Shown piece by piece: positions 8,360 to 17,482 of a stretch of DNA of 64,000 bases (position 1 is the stretch's first letter; each line of letters opens with the position of its first letter). The stretch covers positions 62,001-126,000 of the forward strand of contig NZ_JBOEFY010000040.1 in assembly GCF_050633145.1 (NCBI RefSeq), written 5' to 3'. Source of the DNA: Kordia sp050633145 (GTDB taxonomy: Bacteria > Bacteroidota > Bacteroidia > Flavobacteriales > Flavobacteriaceae). The notes beneath the pieces are model-generated. The model was not told where the DNA came from. It saw nothing but the letters and a program-made list of their open reading frames with translations, and ran no database searches. Position numbers and translations under genes: made by a program.

Positions 8360-10354
8360 TTGAAAATATTAGATAGATATATACTTAAGAGTTATCTCTT
8401 AACGTTCCTTACCGTGTTTGTAATATTTATGTTCATATTTATATTACAAACCGTTTGGCTTTTTATAGGAGAATTGGCTGGAAAAGGCTTAGATGTTGGA
8501 ATTATTTTAAAATTCCTACTCTATACAGCGCCTAAATTAATTCCGCTAGTACTTCCGTTAAGTATTTTGGTATCTTCTATTATGACTTTTGGTCGATTTG
8601 CAGAAAGCTATGAGTTTGCTGCTATGAAATCGACAGGAATTTCACTACAACGCGCTATGCGAAGCTTAGTCGTTTTTATAGTTTTGCTTGGTATTGGAAC
8701 GTTTTTCTTTAACAACCATGTTATTCCTTGGTCAGAATTCAACCAATTCAATCTTCGTAAAAACTTAGCCAAGAAAAAACCTGCATTAGCAATTGGTGAA
8801 GGTGTTTTTAACGACATTGCAAACATTAATATTAAAGTAGATAGAAAATACGGTGACAACGATCAATTGTTAGATAAAGTCATCATTCACGAAAAATCAA
8901 ATGATAAGCAAAACCGTGTTGTCTTAAAATCAAAAACCGGAGAACTAAAAAGCAGCCCAGATTCTGATATTTTACAAATGGTTTTGTTTGAAGCAAATCG
9001 TTATGAAGATGTAAAGTCTAGCGATCCAAAAGATGCATTAAACATGCAACATGCAAAAGTTTACTTTGAAAAATACATCATGAATGTTGACTTGCGCGAA
9101 ATCAATAAAGTAGACTTAAATGCCACAGATCACAATACGTACAAAATGCTTTCTGTACGTCAATTGATGGATAGTATTACGACAGATCAACACAAATACA
9201 ATCAAGAAAAAATAGGTGTTGGTAATAATATGTACAAACGTACTGGAATTGTTATCATTGAAAAAGATTCTACAAATAGAGTTCCTTTAGATTCTATCAA
9301 CACTACTGAAAACATATTAGATGTACTTTCTCTAAAGAATAAAAAACGCGCCTTAGATATTTCTATCACAAACATCAAAGGACGTCGTACTACACTTGAA
9401 AATACCGAGAATCGCTTTAAACGCATGGAAAAAAAGATTAATCATCATAAAATATTTATGCATGATAAGTTTGCAGTTGCTATTGCGTGTATCATTTTAT
9501 TCTTTGTAGGTGCGCCATTAGGAGCTATTATTCGTAAAGGAGGAATTGGATTGCCAATGGTTATTGCTATTTGTTTATTCTTAGCCTATCACTTTATTGG
9601 AATCTTTGGAAAAAACAGTGCTGAAGACGGAAGTATTCCTCCGTGGCTGGGAACGTGGCTTTCAACGCTGATTATGTTTCCGTTGAGTATTTACTTTACG
9701 CGAAGAGCAACATCCGATCAAGGATTGTTTAGCTTCTCTTTTAAAGAATTGTTTGTTCGACTTACAGATGATGAAAGTGAAAATGGACCGAAAGAGTTAG
9801 CTCTAATTACTGAAATGGATCGTCAAAGCACAGATAAATTGACTGCTTTAAGTGATACACAATTAATGGATGTTGTTCAAAATTACCGTAAGTACAATTA
9901 CAGTGATGGTGAACGTACCTTAGCTATTACTATTTTAGGCGATCGCGGAATTACACAAAATCGCTTAAAAGTATTGGGGGTTTTTGAAAACGATTCCAAC
10001 GAAAATGTTGAAAAAACCTATACTTCATTCTTGAAAGCTTCTAAACTTTCATTCTTTTTCTACGTACCATTTATTGTTTCGGCACTTTCATTGCCAATTT
10101 TAAATAATAATATGGAATTAGAAGGCTGGATGTTTTATAGCCTACTTGCTTCTGCCATTATATTTGGAGTATTATTCATTTATAGATTTGGAAGATCGAA
10201 CATTTTCTTACGTAATATTATGGATAGTATTGCTGTAAAACCTAAGAAGAAAGCGAGTATTCAAACCATTTCTATACTTGGTTTTGTATTCTATTTTATT
10301 ACATTCTTTATTGTTAGAAAACGTATTAAGAAAGAAATTAAAAACAAACTCTAA
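8360..10354 (+). CDS. LptF/LptG family permease (lipopolysaccharide export)
   Basis: This is the membrane part of the ABC machine that extracts lipopolysaccharide from the inner membrane. The 664 residues open MKILDRYILKSYLLTF, the family hallmark. Three N-terminal helices (to about 120), a long periplasmic beta-rich domain (about 130-350) and a second helix set (about 365-450) follow. An additional C-terminal extension of about 200 residues contains further helices, giving a protein much longer than E. coli LptF (about 360 residues) but similar to Bacteroidota members. The start is a TTG five bases after the lolA stop; no ATG fits the conserved N-terminus. LptF versus LptG cannot be decided. 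Confidence 0.9.
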   Translation: MKILDRYILKSYLLTFLTVFVIFMFIFILQTVWLFIGELAGKGLDVGIILKFLLYTAPKLIPLVLPLSILVSSIMTFGRFAESYEFAAMKSTGISLQRAMRSLVVFIVLLGIGTFFFNNHVIPWSEFNQFNLRKNLAKKKPALAIGEGVFNDIANINIKVDRKYGDNDQLLDKVIIHEKSNDKQNRVVLKSKTGELKSSPDSDILQMVLFEANRYEDVKSSDPKDALNMQHAKVYFEKYIMNVDLREINKVDLNATDHNTYKMLSVRQLMDSITTDQHKYNQEKIGVGNNMYKRTGIVIIEKDSTNRVPLDSINTTENILDVLSLKNKKRALDISITNIKGRRTTLENTENRFKRMEKKINHHKIFMHDKFAVAIACIILFFVGAPLGAIIRKGGIGLPMVIAICLFLAYHFIGIFGKNSAEDGSIPPWLGTWLSTLIMFPLSIYFTRRATSDQGLFSFSFKELFVRLTDDESENGPKELALITEMDRQSTDKLTALSDTQLMDVVQNYRKYNYSDGERTLAITILGDRGITQNRLKVLGVFENDSNENVEKTYTSFLKASKLSFFFYVPFIVSALSLPILNNNMELEGWMFYSLLASAIIFGVLFIYRFGRSNIFLRNIMDSIAVKPKKKASIQTISILGFVFYFITFFIVRKRIKKEIKNKL

Positions 10355-10506
10355 ACTAGATTTGGTTTTAAGCGAAAAACACAAAATCTAAGTTCTCAAT
10401 TTTCATTGAAATCAATACAATTCACTAAAATAATTCAAAAAAGCGGAATTCTTAAAACTGTATTATAAAATCTAATAATGCTATGATAAATCTTTACCAT
10501 TCTTTA

Positions 10507-10539
10507 TTTGATTTTTATTCATAAGAATGCCTATTTTTG
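10507..10539 (+). promoter_or_regulatory. promoter of the ribB-type gene
   Basis: TTTG at 10507-10510, a 21-base spacer and TATTTTTG at 10532-10539 match the Bacteroidota consensus. The -7 element lies downstream of an in-frame start codon at 10508, which shows that translation begins at the ATG at 10559. Confidence 0.65.
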
Positions 10540-10558
10540 TGAGCAAATTATACACAAC

Positions 10559-11707
10559 ATGACACCAATTGCGAAAGTGAAAGCCGATACACAATTACAT
10601 AGCATCCATGAAGCTATTGAAGATATTAGACAAGGAAAGGTAATTATTGTAGTTGACGATGAAAATCGTGAAAATGAAGGTGATTTTTTAGCTGCGGCTG
10701 AAAAGGTAACTCCAGAGATGATTAACTTTATGGCTACACACGGACGTGGTTTAATTTGTGCGCCTTTGACTGAAAATCGTTGCAAGGAATTGCAATTGGG
10801 AATGATGGTGAGCAACAACACCGATCCGATGGAAACTGCTTTTACAATTTCTGTCGATTTGAAAGGAAACGGTGTAACGACTGGAATTTCTGCGGCAGAT
10901 CGTTCTAAAACGGTTCAGGCATTGATTGATAAAGATACAAGACCGTTTGATTTGGCGCGTCCTGGACATATTTTTCCATTAAAAGCTAAAGAAGGTGGCG
11001 TATTGCGTAGAACTGGTCATACAGAAGCTGCTATTGATTTTGCACGCTTGGCCGGTTTACAACCTGCTGGTGTTATTGTGGAAATCATGAATGAAGATGG
11101 TACTATGGCTCGTTTGCCACAATTACTAGAAGTAGCTAAAAATTTCGATTTAAAGATTGTTTCTATTGAAGACTTAGTTGCTTACCGAATGGAGCACGAT
11201 TCTTTGATTGAAAAGAAAGAAGATTTTGACGTACAAACACGTTTTGGCGATTTCCGCATGCGTGCTTATCTACAAACAACCAACAATCAAGTACATATTG
11301 CATTGACAAAAGGAAGTTGGTCTACAGACGAACCTGTATTGACACGTATCAATTCTACTTTAGTGAATGACGATATTTTAGGAACATTGACCAACAATGT
11401 AAATAAAAAGTTAGATGACATGTTCCGTTTGATTAATGAGGAAGAGAAAGGTGCTGTTATTTTTATAAATCAAGATCATAGCTCACTGAATTTACTACAC
11501 AGAATCAAGGAATTGAAAGCCTTACAAAACGATGGCGAATACAAAGCACCAAAGATTAAAATGGACTCGAAAGATTTCGGAATTGGAGCGCAAATTCTAC
11601 ATGATATCAATATTAGCAAGATTAAATTAGTAACCAATACACATCAAGAAAAACGTGTGGGTATGATTGGTTATGGTTTGGAGATTGTGGATTATGTATC
11701 CTACTAG
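10559..11707 (+). CDS. ribB: 3,4-dihydroxy-2-butanone-4-phosphate synthase with degenerate GTP cyclohydrolase II domain
   Basis: The enzyme makes the four-carbon unit of riboflavin from ribulose 5-phosphate. In the 382-residue protein the N-terminal domain (about 1-215) is intact: DDENRENEGD binds metal and substrate, and RRTGHTEAAIDFARLAG is the conserved second half. The C-terminal domain (about 225-382) has the fold position of RibA. It lacks the three zinc Cys of the usual GSxRCDCGxQL motif and the RGEGRGIGL loop, so it probably does not hydrolyse GTP. The start is set by the promoter at 10507-10539. The gene follows lptF in the same direction after 204 bases with its own promoter. Confidence 0.9.
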   Translation: MTPIAKVKADTQLHSIHEAIEDIRQGKVIIVVDDENRENEGDFLAAAEKVTPEMINFMATHGRGLICAPLTENRCKELQLGMMVSNNTDPMETAFTISVDLKGNGVTTGISAADRSKTVQALIDKDTRPFDLARPGHIFPLKAKEGGVLRRTGHTEAAIDFARLAGLQPAGVIVEIMNEDGTMARLPQLLEVAKNFDLKIVSIEDLVAYRMEHDSLIEKKEDFDVQTRFGDFRMRAYLQTTNNQVHIALTKGSWSTDEPVLTRINSTLVNDDILGTLTNNVNKKLDDMFRLINEEEKGAVIFINQDHSSLNLLHRIKELKALQNDGEYKAPKIKMDSKDFGIGAQILHDINISKIKLVTNTHQEKRVGMIGYGLEIVDYVSY

Positions 11708-11935
11708 ACTCGCTATTGCTTTTTGACACGGCTTTGCCTATGGAACGCTACGCTTTTAGAACGCACTTCGTGCTTTTAGACTTGTTCCTCGCTTACGCGG
11801 GAATCTCTTAGAACGCTTTGCTTTTAGACTTCTTAGGTGTTGGCTGTTGGCTGTTGGCAAAATTGTTTACACTACTTTTTAAATTAAAACTTAAACTATT
11901 AAACTTATAAACAGCTAAACTAAAAATATCCAAAC

Positions 11936-11977
11936 GTCACTTCGAGTGATTCGCCTGAGCGAATTGTATCGAGAAGT
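11936..11977. repeat. REP-like hairpin
   Basis: CTTCGA and ATTCG are mirrored by CGAAT and TCGAGAAG around CCTGAG, giving an imperfect stem. I recall very similar sequence dispersed in flavobacterial intergenic regions. A related fragment (ACTTCGTCG...CTCGTAATGACG) lies at about 18332-18363. Confidence 0.55.
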
Positions 11978-11993
11978 ACTTTGATTCAGGTGT

Positions 11994-12061
11994 TTGGTTT
12001 TGGGTCTTGGGTTTTGGGTCTTGGGTTTTGGGTTTTGGGTTTTGGGTTTTGGGTTTTGGGG
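11994..12061. repeat. telomere-like TTTTGGG heptamer array
   Basis: About nine consecutive 7-base units TTTTGGG, two of them TCTTGGG, end 19 bases before the CHAT gene's stop codon. Four or more GGG runs spaced by four bases could form a G-quadruplex on the plus strand. Confidence 0.85.
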
Positions 12062-12080
12062 CTAAAGAACCTTTTTAAAT

Positions 12081-14840
12081 TTAAAATTCAACATTTTCAA
12101 TTCCCCTAGTATGTTTCCTATACTTAAAATACAGGAAAAAAATAATGATTCCTGCTAGCGCCAAACCTATTGTTTTCCAATAATTAATTGGTGTTGGCAA
12201 TACATCTGTATTTCCTGTTAAAACAATTCCGCCCCAATAATACGGTGAACTTTGACTTGTATTCTTATGCTTTTCTAAATACGCAAGTTTTGCATTTTGA
12301 AGTGCTTTAGATTTTGTTTGTGACAATTGTAGCTTTGTTCTAAATGTATTGAGAATTTCCATTCCTGCTGTTTCATTCAAATTCCATAAAGAAGACACCA
12401 CACTTTTACTTCCAGAATTCAAAAATGCTCTTGTCAAACTAAAAACACCTTCGCCTTCTTTAAAGATTCCTGCGGATGTTTTACAAGCGTTCAACACCAC
12501 TAATTCTTTCGGATTATTCAAAAGAAATAATTCATTTGGATATACTTTCCCATCAAACATTGCTAACCACGGAATGTCATTCGTATTTCCTGCATGCGAT
12601 GAAACATATACTTCCGAAGCTTCATTATATGATTTTAAAAAACTTGCTTTGGTAGCTTTTTCGTTGATATGCGTTGCATTGTCAAATACTTTTGTTGGGC
12701 TTACAGTCAATGTTGTCAATGCAGCATCTTTGAATTTTGTAAGCATAAAAGAAGTACTTGTAGACTTTGTTTTACTAGGTTTCAATTCGTTTTGCGCATC
12801 TAAAGAAAAGGAATAACAATAACTGATTTCTTTTTGCTGTATGAGATACGAATCATTCAAACTTTGCGTTGTAGTCGTTGGCAATATTTCTAAGGGAAGT
12901 GAATTCACCATTCCATCAGGAATTACGATCAATTTCTTTGCTTTCTGATATATTGTATCATTTCTAAAAGGTATCAGTTCTCGGTAAATTTCATTTCCCT
13001 GCTTTTGAAATTGAGTTGCTTCACGAGCCGTTTCAAAGGGTTTGGCATATAATTTTTGAAACTCCGTAAGTTTGTTTTTTAATACTTCAAGATCATTCAA
13101 TGGATATAGTTGTACTGTTTTTTGATCCATTAACAATACATATCCAATCTCTTCTCCAAAAATATAAGCGATAACGACTTCATTTTTGACTAAGTTTTTT
13201 TGAACATTTTCTGTAAAAAGTATGGGCAAACTTGTTCGATATTGATAATATTCAGGATATTCTTTCTCAATACTAGTTACATATTTATAATACGCTTCTT
13301 TTGCAACAAAATAGTTTTCCTTTACGCTATCCTGCACTGTTTTTGATATTATTTCTTGTTCTAGTGCTTTTACTTTTTTTTGTAGCTCGTAGTCTTTATC
13401 AATAACTTCTTGTGGCAATTTTGCCATTCGTTTAGCACTAAATGCAGAAATATTATCTAATAGCAACACTCCTTTATTCTTTTCAATATAGTAAAATGCT
13501 TTTGCAGGTTTATTTAGTAAAAAACATATTTTCACTGCGTTTATATAGAGCGCTGCTCCTTCTTTTCGCCAAAATAATTTCGATATTTTTTCTTTACTTT
13601 CAAAGTATACATAATCAATTGTTTTATCTATCAATTGCAAGGTTTCTTCGGCAGCTACTAAGTATTTCTGATCATTTGTAAAGTCATAAAATTTGAGCCA
13701 AGCATTTTGTTTATCAATTAAATATCCTAAAACATCTTTTCGAGATGGAGAATTTATAATTTTTTTATATTCAGGAAGATTCTCTTTCGTTTCCCAATCA
13801 AAAGGCAATAACTCATTAATCGCTTTATTGTGATGCTTTAAACCTTTTTCATGTTGTTTTAATTTCACATATAAGTCTCCTAAATTATCATAAATAATAC
13901 TTTTTTCATTCGCATCATTTACTGCAAATAAGAGTGCTTTTTCATTCAGTAAAAGTGCTTCATCAGTTTCTTCATTTTTTACATAAATCAACGCTGTATT
14001 GGTATAAACTTGAGCAATTCGTAAAGAATCTTCTAGTTTCTCAGCAATGGGCATTGACTTATTATAATATGCTAGAGAAGCCTCATTTTCTTGATTATTA
14101 TACAAAATAGTTCCTAGATTGAATAAAATCATTAATCGCTGTTTATCATTAGCTTTAACTTCACCTGCGAGATTTAAAACTTCCAACTCTAGTGCTTTAA
14201 AATCTTTAGGATTCATCTTGTATTCCTGATCAACATATAAACTCAGTTTATTAATATAAGTTCCTAATAAACTTTTTTTGTCATTTGCTTTTTTTAAAAT
14301 GGTTTCAGATTGTTTAAAATAGTCCAACGAACGTTGATAATCGCCTTTATCTTTATACACTCTAGCCATCATATCATACGCTTTTCCACATAGACTGCCT
14401 TTTACAGAAACATAGGAAAGTAAGCTATCTTGATAGGTAAACATCAGATTGTACTTTTTTTGAATCCAGTTGAAATATCCAAGATTGTAATAGGTTTTGG
14501 CAATTAAATCTTTATTAGATGACACATGTTTCTTTCGCAATGCTAATTCTTTTTTCAAAAAAGGAATTCCACTTGCTTTGTCTACTTTCAAACACAGTTC
14601 TTTTGCAACCAAATAACAAACCGCTGCATGTGTCTTTTTGTCCGTATAATTTTCATGAAGAATTTTAGATTTGAATATTTCTATTTTTTCTTTCCTAGAA
14701 ATAGAAAGTTCCATAACAGAATCGTATACTTTTTGCGCATCCTGTTGCGCTTTTCCATCAAACACAAAAAAAAGCATACAAATAACGAGTACTAAATAGG
14801 TTGTTTTACCAATATTGTTACTAGATATGTGTATGCTCAT
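12081..14840 (-). CDS. TPR-CHAT domain protein (caspase-like peptidase), membrane-anchored
   Basis: The 919 residues start with a signal peptide or anchor (YLVLVICMLFFVFDGKAQ). Many tetratricopeptide repeats follow (about 40-400), then a helical linker, then a CHAT domain (about 580-870). The catalytic dyad is present: His749 in VSSHAGNT and Cys786 in VLNACKTSAG, followed by the typical GVFSLTRAFLNSGSKSVVSSLW stretch in shorter parts. A C-terminal helix (WKTIGLALAGIIIFFLYF) precedes a basic tail, so the catalytic part is predicted outside the cytoplasm with a short tail inside. CHAT proteins are caspase/separase relatives. It is transcribed with the subtilisin-like gene 35 bases upstream. The substrate is unknown. 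Confidence 0.88.
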   Translation of the reverse strand: MSIHISSNNIGKTTYLVLVICMLFFVFDGKAQQDAQKVYDSVMELSISRKEKIEIFKSKILHENYTDKKTHAAVCYLVAKELCLKVDKASGIPFLKKELALRKKHVSSNKDLIAKTYYNLGYFNWIQKKYNLMFTYQDSLLSYVSVKGSLCGKAYDMMARVYKDKGDYQRSLDYFKQSETILKKANDKKSLLGTYINKLSLYVDQEYKMNPKDFKALELEVLNLAGEVKANDKQRLMILFNLGTILYNNQENEASLAYYNKSMPIAEKLEDSLRIAQVYTNTALIYVKNEETDEALLLNEKALLFAVNDANEKSIIYDNLGDLYVKLKQHEKGLKHHNKAINELLPFDWETKENLPEYKKIINSPSRKDVLGYLIDKQNAWLKFYDFTNDQKYLVAAEETLQLIDKTIDYVYFESKEKISKLFWRKEGAALYINAVKICFLLNKPAKAFYYIEKNKGVLLLDNISAFSAKRMAKLPQEVIDKDYELQKKVKALEQEIISKTVQDSVKENYFVAKEAYYKYVTSIEKEYPEYYQYRTSLPILFTENVQKNLVKNEVVIAYIFGEEIGYVLLMDQKTVQLYPLNDLEVLKNKLTEFQKLYAKPFETAREATQFQKQGNEIYRELIPFRNDTIYQKAKKLIVIPDGMVNSLPLEILPTTTTQSLNDSYLIQQKEISYCYSFSLDAQNELKPSKTKSTSTSFMLTKFKDAALTTLTVSPTKVFDNATHINEKATKASFLKSYNEASEVYVSSHAGNTNDIPWLAMFDGKVYPNELFLLNNPKELVVLNACKTSAGIFKEGEGVFSLTRAFLNSGSKSVVSSLWNLNETAGMEILNTFRTKLQLSQTKSKALQNAKLAYLEKHKNTSQSSPYYWGGIVLTGNTDVLPTPINYWKTIGLALAGIIIFFLYFKYRKHTRGIENVEF

Positions 14841-14875
14841 TGCTAGATCTTCTTTTGATGGAAGACCCTAAAATA

Positions 14876-16105
14876 CTATAAATCTAAATAGGAAGCATAT
14901 TTAATTTGATATAAGCCACTAGATTGAATTTTATCATATAATATTTTATGATAAAAAACGGACATCGATTTTCCTTCTTGATATTTTAATGCTGAAAAAC
15001 CTGCTGCTTTTGCACTTGAATACGAAGAACCAGTAATAGAAATTGGTGCTGTTCCTGGTTCAGTATAGAACGGAAGCCCAATACCTTTTACCGCAATATC
15101 TACCGATACGAAACCGTAATTGGAAATACCCGATTCAAGGTTTGGTGGTATTTCATTGTTTACAGCCGTGACTGCCAAAATATTTGCAGCTGTATAGGAA
15201 GATGGGAAATGTGCTACTAAATCATTGTCAATTCCTGTATTTCCTGCAGAAGTCACCATCAAAATATCGCGCTCAGCTTCTTTTATATAGTTTTCAATAA
15301 TGGTTGAAGAAGTCTCAGTCCATCCAAAACTCATATTGATAATGTTTACTTTTTTATTGATGAGATAACTCAACCCACAACCCACGCGAAATAATGTACC
15401 TTTTCCTTCTGCATCAAATGCTTTTGCAGGTACTATTTCAAAATTAATTCCTGTATTTTCAAGTTGTTGATACGCTAAGTAACTTACTATAGTTCCATGT
15501 CCGTTGTCATCGAAAGGCTCATTGTTATTTTCGACAAAATTCCAGCCAAAAGTTTCATTTCCACAGGTTCCTTCACTTAAAGAACTGTTGTGTAAAAATG
15601 CTTGCTCAAATCCAAAATATTCAGGATTAATTCCAGTATCCAACACACCTATTTTTACATCTGCTTTCTGTGTTTTTATTTTTGAAACCACACTTTGAGA
15701 ATGTATAGGTCCTGTTATAATTCCTGGTGGAACTTGACTTGAAATAGCCATATCAAAATTAAAATCAGCGCCTTCCATTTCTGGGTCTTGTTCCATAGAA
15801 GTTACACGTTCTTCAATAGTAGCGCCATCATGAATGGTTTCTAAATCCCATGATTCTAAATTTTTATCACCACAAGAACAGGTCTCAAAATCAATTACGC
15901 CATAATCCGCTCGTATCGTAGCTTTTTCAGTTTCCGACAATCCTTCGGTAAAACGAATTACAACCGTTTCATCTTTGTCTGTAGCTAAAGTAGTTGCTGC
16001 TTTTTGAAGCTGCTCTTGTTTGTTTACCGTTGTCATTTCAATCAGTTCAGAATCACAACTCATAAAACATAGTATTAAAAAGAAATATCCGATTTTTTTC
16101 ATCAT
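14876..16105 (-). CDS. S8 (subtilisin-like) serine protease lipoprotein
   Basis: The 409 residues begin with a lipoprotein signal (ILCFMSC, lipidated Cys17). A propeptide-like segment (about 45-118) precedes the S8 catalytic domain. The triad and oxyanion residue are visible: Asp156 in VLDTGIN, His203 in DNGHGT, Asn289 in TSAGNTG and Ser361 in TGSSYSSA, where the usual GTSMAxP is altered. The propeptide holds a Cys pair in ETCSCGD. It lies between a second lipoprotein gene and the CHAT gene on the same strand, which suggests a surface or periplasmic proteolytic module. Activation could be by self-cleavage or by the CHAT protein; this is inference. Confidence 0.9.
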   Translation of the reverse strand: MMKKIGYFFLILCFMSCDSELIEMTTVNKQEQLQKAATTLATDKDETVVIRFTEGLSETEKATIRADYGVIDFETCSCGDKNLESWDLETIHDGATIEERVTSMEQDPEMEGADFNFDMAISSQVPPGIITGPIHSQSVVSKIKTQKADVKIGVLDTGINPEYFGFEQAFLHNSSLSEGTCGNETFGWNFVENNNEPFDDNGHGTIVSYLAYQQLENTGINFEIVPAKAFDAEGKGTLFRVGCGLSYLINKKVNIINMSFGWTETSSTIIENYIKEAERDILMVTSAGNTGIDNDLVAHFPSSYTAANILAVTAVNNEIPPNLESGISNYGFVSVDIAVKGIGLPFYTEPGTAPISITGSSYSSAKAAGFSALKYQEGKSMSVFYHKILYDKIQSSGLYQIKYASYLDL

Positions 16106-16167
16106 AATAGGTTTAGGTTAGTTAAGGTGAAAGATAATAAAGCTCCTTGAAATAAGGACTTTTTGCA

Positions 16168-16794
16168 TTATTCTGGACTCCAAGAACCTGATACTTCTCC
16201 TGGTTCTGTTACAACACCATCTGGGCTTCCTATTACACTACCGTCTGGTAATAATAACATGCTTTTAATAAATAATCCATTATAACAGATTTTAAAAAAA
16301 ATAGCTTGTCCAGTGGAGTTTGCAATTTCTTGTTGCTGTTGTTGTTCATAATCTACTGCCTCATCAAGAGTAATAGTAGTATTATTATCATCCATTAAAG
16401 CAATTGCCCACCAATCAGTACTATTGATCAAATCATCTTCAAAATCACATCTAATCAAAGTTCCAGGAATTCCTTCTTCAGGTCTTGTCGGGTCAACAAT
16501 TGGATCAGGATCTGCATAATACACTGCTCTACCTGGAATTTTAGAGAATACTATTCTATCAACTTCATTTCTTTTTACTGCTTTATATTGTCCATATTGC
16601 ATCCAAATTTTTACAGCTTCTCTATTATTATAGTAAAAAGCATTTACAGTTCCCCAATGATTATCATTGTAATCAGTTGTATTGGTTCGACTTTTCTCAG
16701 TTAATGTGTTTACTTCTTCCTGAATGGCGCGTTCGTCGTCAGTACTACAGCTAAAAAATGCTAAGACTACTAACATAAAAATGGTTTTTTTCAT
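16168..16794 (-). CDS. lipoprotein of unknown function next to the S8/CHAT genes
   Basis: From the ATG at 16794 the protein is 208 residues with a lipoprotein signal (MLVVLAFFSCSTDDE). An in-frame ATG at 16881 would add 29 residues before the signal peptide and is rejected. The body is rich in Asp, Asn and Thr, with a run of five Gln near the middle of the second half and a Pro/Gly-rich C-terminus (EPGEVSGSWSPE). I do not recognise a domain. It is the first gene of the unit lipoprotein - S8 protease - CHAT protein, divergent from the sigma factor. A partner, inhibitor or substrate of the protease is possible but only inferred from position. Confidence 0.75.
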   Translation of the reverse strand: MKKTIFMLVVLAFFSCSTDDERAIQEEVNTLTEKSRTNTTDYNDNHWGTVNAFYYNNREAVKIWMQYGQYKAVKRNEVDRIVFSKIPGRAVYYADPDPIVDPTRPEEGIPGTLIRCDFEDDLINSTDWWAIALMDDNNTTITLDEAVDYEQQQQQEIANSTGQAIFFKICYNGLFIKSMLLLPDGSVIGSPDGVVTEPGEVSGSWSPE

Positions 16795-16926
16795 TATAAG
16801 GTTAATTTTAGGTTGTATCCGACTTTGAAATCGCGTGTTGGATGTTAGACGCTGTTTTCTCATGTAGAGTATTTTTAGCATCTTTGTTACGGTTTTTTAT
16901 CAAAAAAAATAATCCTGCCTTTATAA

Positions 16927-17481
16927 ATGACTGAAAACGAAGATAGTATTCGTAAATTTTTAATTGGAGACGCCGCTTTTCTACAACAGCTATACGCCAA
17001 AAACTATTATGGAGTTGAGGCGTATGTGTTAAAAAATAGCGGAACGAAAGAACAAGCAAAAGATATTTTTCAGCATGGATTGTTAGTACTTTATACATTG
17101 TTGAAAAAAGAAAAACTACAGATTTCTTCCTTTGATAATTATTTATTTACCGTTTGTAAAAACCTATGGATTAAACAATCTTCTAAAAACAACGTAACAA
17201 AACTAACTATAGAAACTCTTGTTGATGAACCGCTTGATTTGGCAAGTTTTCACATTGAACAATTGCAGTGGGATTTGTATAGAGAGAAGTTAGATTTGCT
17301 AAAAGAAGCGTGCAAAAAAATCATTAAAATGGCTTTGGCTAAAGTTTCGTATGCCGAAATTTCTAAAAAATTGAAGTTCTCTAATGAGAATGCAGCACGA
17401 CAAAAAACATTTCGGTGTAAAACCAAATTATTTAAGATGATACAATCAGATCCTAGATTTAAAAAACTAAAAAATAACTAG
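16927..17481 (+). CDS. sigma-70 family (ECF-like) sigma factor
   Basis: The 184 residues have the layout of ECF sigma factors. Region 2 (about 10-80) contains AKDIFQHGLLVLYTLLKK and FDNYLFTVCKNLW. Region 4 (about 120-175) carries a helix-turn-helix around YAEISKKLKFSNENAARQKTF in its shorter parts. It is followed one base later by a membrane protein that is a plausible anti-sigma factor. It is divergent from the lipoprotein-protease-CHAT unit across 132 bases, so it probably directs that promoter; the promoter itself could not be identified. Confidence 0.85.
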   Translation: MTENEDSIRKFLIGDAAFLQQLYAKNYYGVEAYVLKNSGTKEQAKDIFQHGLLVLYTLLKKEKLQISSFDNYLFTVCKNLWIKQSSKNNVTKLTIETLVDEPLDLASFHIEQLQWDLYREKLDLLKEACKKIIKMALAKVSYAEISKKLKFSNENAARQKTFRCKTKLFKMIQSDPRFKKLKNN

Positions 17482-17482
17482 T

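Larger units (their letters stand above)
11708..12080. repeat. repeat-rich intergenic region
   Basis: No gene is seen. From 11730 to 11830 short units built on GAACGC...GCTTTTAGA recur three to four times with variable inserts. At 11833-11859 there is TTAGGTG followed by TTGGCTG-type heptamers. At 11936-11977 lies an imperfect hairpin (next entry but one), and at 11994-12061 a TTTTGGG array. Such low-complexity dispersed units are common between convergent genes in Flavobacteriaceae; this stretch separates ribB from the CHAT gene, whose stop codons face each other. Confidence 0.7.

Noticed and set aside
12349..12816. Plus-strand frame of 155 codons inside the CHAT gene
   Set aside because: It lies opposite the CHAT catalytic domain, whose motifs are intact on the minus strand.
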